In this document: positions 25,042 through 33,390 of the stretch, piece after piece
Layout of the letters: every line of letters starts with the position of its first letter
How positions within the stretch are numbered: the stretch's first letter is position 1
Source of the DNA: Bradyrhizobiaceae bacterium
Lineage (GTDB): Bacteria; Pseudomonadota; Alphaproteobacteria; Rhizobiales; Xanthobacteraceae
Direction of reading: 5' to 3'
DNA: 33,390 bases
NCBI GenBank assembly: GCA_947479905.1
Contig: CANKBJ010000023.1
Coordinates: 1 to 33,390, forward strand
The notes under the pieces: generated by a model
Told to the model about the DNA's origin: nothing
What the model saw: the letters and a program-made list of their open reading frames with translations, nothing else
Database searches by the model: none
Translations under genes and position numbers: made by a program

Positions 25042-26799
25042 TCAAACCTCGCCCAGCAGTTCCCGCCTTTGCCGCTCCGAAGCGTCGGAGAACCGCCGCA
25101 AGGCATGGGCTTCGCTGAGCAGGCCGAGAACCTGGCGGCGCTCAATCGAATCGACGACCGCAAGAGCTTCGGCCTCGAATTTGCCAAAGGCGGCGATGGC
25201 TTCCTGCGCAGTCATTTGCGGCAGCACGACATGATTGGCGTGGTGCAGAATGCCGCGCAGCGGCGTGACCGAAGGCAGCTCAGCCGCATGCGCTTCCGCG
25301 ACCAGCACCATGCCGGCATAGCGCCCTTCTTCATCGACCGCGATCACCTGATTGGTCGAACCGAGCGGAAAGGCCTGCCGGAAGGCGGCGACATCGGCTT
25401 CGACCGGCGTCGTGCGCACGTCGGCGCGCATCATCTGTGCCACCGTCAGATCCCTGATCCAGCCGACGTCGGCGGCGCCACGGATGGTCTCGCCGCGCAG
25501 ATGGAAGCGCCAGGTGGTGAAGGAGTAGCCGAAGAATTCGCGCGTCACCTGCATGGACAGAATGACGGCGATCAGCACAGCCGTGGTCAGCCACAGATCG
25601 CCGGTGGTTTCCAGCGCGATGAAGGTCATCGTCAAAGGCCCGCCGATCACGGCGACCGACAGCGCGCTCATGCCGATGATGGCGTAAGCGTCGGGATTGA
25701 GCGCCAGCGACGGCCAGAGCGTATTCATGCCGACGGCGAAGAGTTGCCCGCCGAGCGCGCCCAGCAGCAATGAGGCGAAGAACAGACCGCCGCGAAAGCC
25801 GCTGCCGAGCGAGACGATCGAGGCCAGCGCTTTCAGGGCAAAGATGGTGGCGATAGCGGCGATCGGCAGCTTGAAGATGCCGGTCAGATGCAGCGCGCCA
25901 TGGCCGGACGACATCACCTGCGGCGACACCAGCGCCATCAGGCCGACCAGAACGCCGCCCAGCATCGGACGCAAGACCGGCCGCACGCGCGCCTTGGTAA
26001 ACAGCAACTCGCAGGCGGCGACGCCGCGCATCAGCAAAATGCCGAACACGGCGGCGATGAGGCCGAGGCCGCCGGCGATGAGAATATCGTGCAGCGTAAG
26101 TGTCGATATCGCGCCGGTCTCGATGCCGAGCCGGACCGGCGTGAACACCTGCGCGGTGAGGTAGCCGAGCAAAGCCGCCATTCCGACCGGCGCCAAGCTC
26201 GCTACCGCATAGCTGCCGATGATCAATTCGAAGCCGTAGAACGCCCCGCCCAGCGGCGCGCCGAAAGCGCCGGCGATGGCGCCGGCGGCGCCGCAACCGA
26301 CCAGCATGCGCATGTCGCCGCGCCGCAGCCGGAACGCCTGGCCGATCTTGGAGGCAATGCCGCTGGCGAGCTGGGTATAGCCGGCTTCCAGCCCGACCGA
26401 GGCGCCGACGCCGCTCGACCACACGGTCTGCGCCGCCACGATCAGGCTGCCGCGCATCGACATGCGGCCGCCATGCAAGGCATTGGCCTCGACCGGGTCG
26501 ACTTCGCTGCCGCGCCAGCGGGCGATGGCCGTCGTCGCCAGACCGAGCAGCAGGCCGCCGACGCACGGCACCACCAGGGCATAGACCGGATTGAGCGTCA
26601 GTTGGCCCGATAGCCGCGCACCTGGCTCGATGCCGAACAACACCAGGTGCATATAGGCGACGGCCGCGCCCATGCCGGCCACGACCAGCCCCGCGGTGGC
26701 GCCAGCCAATGCCGCGAGCACGATGACGCTCGACTCGCGCGCGCGCACGATGGCGCGCAGGCGGTGTGGGACTTCAAAGTTCCGGTTGAGCCAGAGCAT
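25042..26799 (-). CDS. ClC-family chloride channel/transporter with C-terminal CBS region
   Basis: This is an inner-membrane ClC protein of 585 residues. The membrane part covers about residues 25-440, with GSEVDPVEANAL at the place of the GSGIPE filter motif, GLEAGYTQ in place of GREGPxxQ (gating Glu138 kept), GAPLGGAFYGFELI, and GFRGGLFFAS for the GGIFAP motif. The intracellular proton glutamate Glu203 of the E. coli exchanger aligns with Leu192, so this may conduct chloride passively rather than exchange it for protons. The last 140 residues form a CBS-type pair (LTVAQMMRADVRTTPVEADVAAFRQAF and HHANHVVLPQMTAQEAIAAFGKF). It is inserted on the minus strand within the replication gene cluster, divergent from gyrB. 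Confidence 0.9.
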   Translation of the reverse strand: MLWLNRNFEVPHRLRAIVRARESSVIVLAALAGATAGLVVAGMGAAVAYMHLVLFGIEPGARLSGQLTLNPVYALVVPCVGGLLLGLATTAIARWRGSEVDPVEANALHGGRMSMRGSLIVAAQTVWSSGVGASVGLEAGYTQLASGIASKIGQAFRLRRGDMRMLVGCGAAGAIAGAFGAPLGGAFYGFELIIGSYAVASLAPVGMAALLGYLTAQVFTPVRLGIETGAISTLTLHDILIAGGLGLIAAVFGILLMRGVAACELLFTKARVRPVLRPMLGGVLVGLMALVSPQVMSSGHGALHLTGIFKLPIAAIATIFALKALASIVSLGSGFRGGLFFASLLLGALGGQLFAVGMNTLWPSLALNPDAYAIIGMSALSVAVIGGPLTMTFIALETTGDLWLTTAVLIAVILSMQVTREFFGYSFTTWRFHLRGETIRGAADVGWIRDLTVAQMMRADVRTTPVEADVAAFRQAFPLGSTNQVIAVDEEGRYAGMVLVAEAHAAELPSVTPLRGILHHANHVVLPQMTAQEAIAAFGKFEAEALAVVDSIERRQVLGLLSEAHALRRFSDASERQRRELLGEV

Positions 26800-29578
<2,779 letters not shown>

Positions 29579-29591
29579 TTCGGCCGCGGCT

Positions 29592-29768
29592 TTACGACGT
29601 CAGCCTCGCCCCGATCGCCAAACCGATGGCGACGGCGCCGAGGAACAGAAACAGGAAAATGCCGAACAGCCATTTGGCAATTGTTGCGGACGCTTCTTCG
29701 ACGCCGGTGAAGCCGAATAGGCCGGCGACGATGGCGATCAGCAAAAAGACGACGGCCCATTTCAGCAT
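29592..29768 (-). CDS. DUF1328 small membrane protein (YtjA family)
   Basis: This is a 58-residue integral membrane peptide with two helices: MLKWAVVFLLIAIVAGLFGF and, after TGVEEASATIAKW, LFGIFLFLFLGAVAIGLAIG. The glycine-rich first helix, GVEEASA loop and length match the DUF1328/YtjA family, whose function is not established. The ATG at 29768 is chosen because GGGAG lies 7 bases ahead; a TTG two codons upstream is possible. It is too small for many gene callers but the family match is good. It lies just downstream of the alpha/beta hydrolase gene (33 bp) on the same strand. Confidence 0.85.
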   Translation of the reverse strand: MLKWAVVFLLIAIVAGLFGFTGVEEASATIAKWLFGIFLFLFLGAVAIGLAIGARLTS

Positions 29769-29801
29769 CGGCAAACTCCCGTTCTAATCCAGTTTAACCG
29801 G

Positions 29802-30701
29802 CTATGCCGGCTTGCGGTTCCATATCGGGCTCGGCGGATTAGGCGCCAGCGAGCGCGGGTCGCGCGCCAGCCAGCGGCCGGCCTCGACGCGGCCCAGAAA
29901 GTCCGCGACGACGGCGTTGAAGAGGTCCGGTTCTTCCAGATTGACCACATGGCCGGTCTTGGGAAACATCACCAGACCGGAAGCGGCAATCGCGCTCTTC
30001 AAGAACAGGCTCGATTCAATGCAGCGCTCGTCCTCGTCGCCGACGACGATCAGCGCCGGGATCGTCAGCTTGCGGATCGCGTCCTCGAAGTCGAGCAGCG
30101 ACGGCCGCGACCCTTGAAAGCCGCGCGATGTGTTGGCCGAACCGCGCGCATCGTGCTCGGCGAAACGCGCCAAGAATTCGGCAAAGCCGCGCGGGTCCTT
30201 GATCTCGAACGGAACGCGGCTCGGACCGCGACCGTAAGTGTCGGCAACGCGCGCCGAGCCTTCGCTCTCGAACAGGTCGGCGACCGCGCGCGAACTCTTG
30301 TGATGCTCAGCGACATAATCGCGCTCGAAGCCCGAGCCGGTACCGGCCAGCACCAGAGAACGCACGCGTGCGGGATGATTGAGCGCGACTTGCAAGGCGG
30401 TGTAGCCGCCCATCGACAGGCCAATCAAATGCGCCTTGTCGATTTTCAGATGATCGAGCACGGCGACGCAATCGCGCATCACATGCAGGTAGGAATAGGC
30501 GGTCGGATCGCTCGGCACGTCCGACGGCGTATAGCCGCGCGCGGAATAGGTGATGCAGCGATGGCGCTTGCCGAACTCGCGCATCTGCGGCTCCCAGCCG
30601 CGGTAGTCGGCGGCGAATTCATGCACGAACAGGATCGGCGTCCCCTTGCCGGCTTCTTCGTAGTAGAGCTTCACGTTGTCGGCTGTCGTTGCGTAGGGCA
30701 T
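29802..30701 (-). CDS. Alpha/beta-fold hydrolase
   Basis: This is a soluble alpha/beta hydrolase of 299 residues. The nucleophile is Ser96 in HLIGLSMGGYTAL; the likely acid is Asp222 or Asp224 in VVGDEDERC and the base His251 in FPKTGHVVNLEEP; the oxyanion strand is ILFVHEFAADYRGWEPQ. It resembles the 3-oxoadipate enol-lactonase/C-C hydrolase group, but the substrate cannot be read. The start at 30701 has GAGGAA about 7 bases ahead. It lies downstream of the GS-like ligase and Rieske oxygenase genes on the same strand, separated by a palindromic repeat, so a shared catabolic role is plausible. The C-terminal 30 residues are Pro/Arg-rich (DPRSLAPNPPSPIWNRKPA). Confidence 0.88.
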   Translation of the reverse strand: MPYATTADNVKLYYEEAGKGTPILFVHEFAADYRGWEPQMREFGKRHRCITYSARGYTPSDVPSDPTAYSYLHVMRDCVAVLDHLKIDKAHLIGLSMGGYTALQVALNHPARVRSLVLAGTGSGFERDYVAEHHKSSRAVADLFESEGSARVADTYGRGPSRVPFEIKDPRGFAEFLARFAEHDARGSANTSRGFQGSRPSLLDFEDAIRKLTIPALIVVGDEDERCIESSLFLKSAIAASGLVMFPKTGHVVNLEEPDLFNAVVADFLGRVEAGRWLARDPRSLAPNPPSPIWNRKPA

Positions 30702-30718
30702 TGGGCAATTCCTCACTC

Positions 30719-30821
30719 GTCATTCCGGGGCGAGGCCGAAGGCCGAGAACCCGGAATCCAGACACATCAACCATCCTCTGGATTCCGGGTTCGCTCGCAA
30801 GTGCTCGCGCCCCGGAATGAC
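30719..30821. repeat. Nested palindromic repeat between hydrolase and ligase genes
   Basis: The outer arms GTCATTCCGGGGCG (30719-30732) and its perfect complement at 30808-30821 enclose inner arms AACCCGGAATCCAGA (30748-30762) and TCTGGATTCCGGGTT (30777-30791), also perfect. The whole 103-bp element could form a double-stemmed cruciform. It ends 3 bases before the stop codon of the GS-like gene and begins 17 bases before the hydrolase start, so it fills the whole spacer of two same-strand genes. Confidence 0.85.
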
Positions 30822-30824
30822 GGA

Positions 30825-32306
30825 TCAAAACAAATCCAGATATTCTTTCTGTTCCCAGGCGGTGACGGCGGTTGGATCGTCCGTCTCGTTCGCATCCTTC
30901 TTGTAGCGCGCGAACTCGGCGTCCTTGATGTGCGCGTAATAATCGACGAAAGCGCCGCCGAAACCGGCGCGGAAGGCGTCGTCGGCGCGCAACGCGGTGG
31001 TGGCTTCGCTCAGGGATTTCGGCAGCAAGGCCGCGTCCATCTCGTAGGGCGTATCGGCTGACGGCCCCGGCTCGCTGCGTCTGGCGATACCGTCGAGCCC
31101 GGCATAGATTTGCGACGCCATATAGAGATAAGGGTTGGCGGCCGGTTCGCCGACGCGGTTTTCAAGATGAGTCGCAGCATCGCCCGGCTGGCCCATCAGG
31201 CGCATCATTACGCCGCGATTGTCGCGGCCCCAGATAGCGCGGTCGGGCGCGAGCGAATAGGAACGGTAACGCTTGTAGCCGTTGATCGTCGGCGTGGTGA
31301 AGGCGGCCGCCGCGCACGCGTGGTTGAGAACGCCGCCGAGATAGTAACGGCCGAGCGTGGACAGTCCGTCCGGATCGGCGAAGGCGTTGCGTCCGGATTT
31401 TGTCTCGATCAGCGACTGATGCAGGTGCCAGCCGCTCGATACGATATTCGGCATAGACGGACGGCACATGAAACTCGCAAGGTAACCGTTGCGGCGTGCG
31501 ATCTGCTTCACCGCCGAGCGAAAAAGAATCATCGTGTCGGCGGCGTCCATGCCGATCTGCGGGCGGAAGGTGAACTCGACCTGGCTCGGGCCGATTTCAA
31601 TTTCGACCGAGCGCAGCGGCAGGCCGAGCGCCAGCAATCCGCGCCGCAAGATCTCGATTGCCGGATCGAGCATGTCGAAACGCGATTCGGTCAGATACTG
31701 ATAGCCTTGCGTCAGCAGGCTGACCTCGGGCGCTTCCGGCGGCCAGGTGGCCTCGGCCGGCGCAAGGCGCGGGTTGTCGAGCTTGAACAGGTGGAATTCC
31801 ACCTCCAGCCCTGCCATGAAATCGAATCCGGCTTTGCCGAGCGTCGTCAAAGCGTTGCGATAGATCGCCCGGGTCGAAAATGGCACCGGTCTACCATTGC
31901 TGAAGACGATGTCGCACAGAACCCAGCCGGTGTTGGCGGCCCACGGCAAAACGCGAAATGTCGTCGGGTCGGCGACCATGACGAAGTCGGCGCCGCCCTG
32001 CATTTCTTCCATGCCGAAGCCGCCGCCGGCGGTGAAAACCGGAAACACGCTTTTGTGCGACGTATCCTTGGCGAGCAAGGTTGTCGTCATGGTGACGCCG
32101 TTGCGCAACGCGCCGGCGACTTCCGACGCCAACAGCGTCTTGCCGCGCAACACGCCGTGCTGATCGGCGAAAGAGAAACGCACGACTTCGAGTTTGTCGC
32201 GCTTGATCGCGCGGTCGATCTCGGCCGCTGCTTTTTCTTGGCGCGAGGTCCACAGATTGTGACGCTCGACGAAGCTGGCGGGCGATTTTCGTTTGGGCGG
32301 CGCCAT
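30825..32306 (-). CDS. Glutamine synthetase family protein (gamma-glutamyl ligase-like)
   Basis: The protein belongs to the GlnA fold family but not to housekeeping GlnA. Its 493 residues read FSFADQHGVLRGKTL (N-terminal beta-grasp), then GLEVEFHLF, EIEIGPSQVEFTF, SGWHLHQSL and LENRVGEPAANPYLYMAS, which retain metal- and glutamate-binding positions. GlnA's highly conserved NRSASIRIP-like segment reads GRDNRGVMMRL, as in divergent paralogues such as PuuA-type enzymes. Such enzymes often glutamylate an amine (polyamine, aniline). It lies 112 bp after a Rieske oxygenase gene on the same strand, reminiscent of but not the same as aniline dioxygenase clusters. The start is the ATG at 32306; no good ribosome site is seen, and a TTG precedes it. 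Confidence 0.87.
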   Translation of the reverse strand: MAPPKRKSPASFVERHNLWTSRQEKAAAEIDRAIKRDKLEVVRFSFADQHGVLRGKTLLASEVAGALRNGVTMTTTLLAKDTSHKSVFPVFTAGGGFGMEEMQGGADFVMVADPTTFRVLPWAANTGWVLCDIVFSNGRPVPFSTRAIYRNALTTLGKAGFDFMAGLEVEFHLFKLDNPRLAPAEATWPPEAPEVSLLTQGYQYLTESRFDMLDPAIEILRRGLLALGLPLRSVEIEIGPSQVEFTFRPQIGMDAADTMILFRSAVKQIARRNGYLASFMCRPSMPNIVSSGWHLHQSLIETKSGRNAFADPDGLSTLGRYYLGGVLNHACAAAAFTTPTINGYKRYRSYSLAPDRAIWGRDNRGVMMRLMGQPGDAATHLENRVGEPAANPYLYMASQIYAGLDGIARRSEPGPSADTPYEMDAALLPKSLSEATTALRADDAFRAGFGGAFVDYYAHIKDAEFARYKKDANETDDPTAVTAWEQKEYLDLF

Positions 32307-32313
32307 CAAGCAC

Positions 32314-32400
32314 CGTCATGCCCGGGCTTGACCCGGGCATCCACGTCTTGCTTTTCGGAGTTGAAAGACGTGGATGGCCGGGTCAAGCCCGGCCATGACG
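32314..32400. repeat. 36-bp near-perfect inverted repeat in the oxygenase-ligase spacer
   Basis: The arms at 32314-32349 and 32365-32400 match in 34 of 36 positions around a 15-base loop. The unpaired positions fall in the CCCGGG-type inner blocks. This occupies most of the 112-bp spacer between the Rieske oxygenase and the GS-like gene, leaving only 7 bases before the ligase start. It shares the GTCATG..CCGGG core style of the other repeats here. No U-run follows on the minus strand. Confidence 0.85.
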
Positions 32401-32418
32401 AGGATGGGGATTTTGCGC

Positions 32419-33390
32419 TCATCCCTCGCTCTTCCAACTCATCGTCGCGCGCTTTTTGGCCTCGGTCGTCTGCCAGTAGCCTTGCCAGTCATTCGTCGGG
32501 CCGATGCCGTCAATGGCGGCGGGCCCGGTGATGGATGCCGCGCGCGCCGCATCGACGACGAGGATGGGCGTCTCGCCTTTGCCGGTTTGTTCAATCGATT
32601 GCCGCAGCAGCCGGCGATAGGCGGCGATCGCCTTGTCCGAGGTGCCGAGATGTTCCTCTGTGCGATCCTGGATCGCACCCATCGACTCGCAGGCCCACTG
32701 GTCATGCACGTTGATGTCGGCGCCCATGCCGGTATAGGTCTCGTGCTCCTGCTCGTGCGGATCGAAACCGTAATCGTTGTTTTTGTTCTTGTTCGGGATG
32801 TAGTCGGGCAGTTGATAAAGTTCGAGACGCTGGTTGCGCATCTGCTCCTTGTTCACCGGCTCGCCGAACGAGGTGAAGATCGCGTACCAATAATGCTTGT
32901 GATCGTCGATCGGCACGTGCCACTGCGAGATCGTCATCTCGCGGCTCATCGGGATCATGAAGGCATTGGGGAACACCAGATTGGTGACGCGCACATGCGT
33001 CGAGGCGTCGCTGATCTGGCGCAAGGTCACCAGCCGGAAGCCGTAATCGGTATCCTCCACTTCGATGCGCGGCCGCGTTACCTCGCGCATGATCTGCGTC
33101 ATCGGCATGTCCGAATCGCGCGTCGTATCGCGAAACATCTTGCCATAGGCCTGCGCCGGATCTTCGTCGTGAAAAAAACGATGCAGGAACGAGGTGTGCA
33201 CCGGGTCGATGCCGACCTCGAGCGATTGCAGCCAGTTGCAATCGATCATGCCCTTGAACGCGAAGGTGTGGCTGTCGGGCGCGACGAAGCAATCGAAATG
33301 CGGAAAGGCCGGCGGCTCACCATCGCCGAGAAAAGCGAACAGGATGCCGCTCTTCTCTATCACCGGGTAGGATTTCTGTTTGATGTTGGC
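32419..33390 (-). CDS. Rieske-type aromatic ring-hydroxylating oxygenase alpha subunit, C-terminal part
   Basis: This is the catalytic C-terminal domain of a non-heme iron oxygenase; the N-terminal Rieske [2Fe-2S] domain lies beyond the window. The frame is open to base 33390, giving 323 residues of an expected 430 or so, and starts ANIKQKSYPVIEKSG. CNWLQSLEVGIDPVHTSFLH has the HxxxxH iron pair (His65 and His70 of the partial) with bridging Asp62. Further on, NVHDQWACESMGAIQDRTEEHLGTSD gives the third ligand Asp230 and the phthalate-dioxygenase-like EHLGTSD signature. It would need a reductase, not visible here. The substrate is unknown. It is first in a run with the GS-like ligase and alpha/beta hydrolase. 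Confidence 0.9.
   Translation of the reverse strand, partial: ANIKQKSYPVIEKSGILFAFLGDGEPPAFPHFDCFVAPDSHTFAFKGMIDCNWLQSLEVGIDPVHTSFLHRFFHDEDPAQAYGKMFRDTTRDSDMPMTQIMREVTRPRIEVEDTDYGFRLVTLRQISDASTHVRVTNLVFPNAFMIPMSREMTISQWHVPIDDHKHYWYAIFTSFGEPVNKEQMRNQRLELYQLPDYIPNKNKNNDYGFDPHEQEHETYTGMGADINVHDQWACESMGAIQDRTEEHLGTSDKAIAAYRRLLRQSIEQTGKGETPILVVDAARAASITGPAAIDGIGPTNDWQGYWQTTEAKKRATMSWKSEG

Noticed and set aside
29802-33390. Naming the module an aniline dioxygenase (tdn/atd) operon
   Set aside because: The oxygenase resembles the phthalate-dioxygenase type, and no beta subunit, amidotransferase-like gene or regulator is present in the window. Only the combination of a GS-like protein with an oxygenase is shared.

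Overview
The window looks like a chromosomal core region of a GC-rich alphaproteobacterium, most likely order Hyphomicrobiales (Rhizobiales) in the Bradyrhizobium/Xanthobacteraceae neighbourhood. The grounds are the alphaproteobacterial forms of AddA and AddB, the rpsT-dnaA gene order, a malic enzyme fused to a phosphotransacetylase-like domain, and many palindromic intergenic repeats of the kind seen in those genomes. I cannot name the species. I see no phage, integrase, transposase, CRISPR array, tRNA or rRNA.

Layout. 1-1554 is the 3' part of pheT. It converges on a minus-strand group running response regulator > addB > addA > trxA (9147 down to 1645), which links recombination repair with thioredoxin. 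9.3-15.4 kb is a mixed accessory stretch: a DUF427 protein, a four-helix membrane protein, a trypsin-fold/PDZ protein whose catalytic triad is gone, a flavin-dependent monooxygenase-like protein, a dienelactone hydrolase, a Wza-type export lipoprotein, msrA and a small membrane protein. 15.6-18.9 kb carries a malic enzyme and a DapA-superfamily aldolase/lyase on the plus strand.

19.0-29.6 kb is the replication block rpsT - (about 1.3 kb without a recognised gene) - dnaA - dnaN - recF - small ORF - gyrB, with a ClC-type chloride transport protein inserted on the opposite strand. DnaA initiates replication, DnaN is the clamp, RecF acts at gaps and GyrB supplies the ATPase half of gyrase. I found no consensus DnaA-box cluster by eye, so I do not call oriC here. 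29.6-33.4 kb, all on the minus strand, holds a DUF1328 membrane peptide, an alpha/beta hydrolase, a glutamine-synthetase-like ligase and the C-terminal part of a Rieske-type oxygenase. The last three look like a small catabolic module.

The most interesting items are: the triad-less HtrA-like protein; the GS-like ligase/Rieske oxygenase/hydrolase module; the ClC protein with a leucine at the internal proton-glutamate position; the long rpsT-dnaA gap with a possible small gene; the receiver protein lacking one metal-binding acid next to addB; and a set of hairpin-forming repeats filling several spacers, including the one between dnaA and dnaN.
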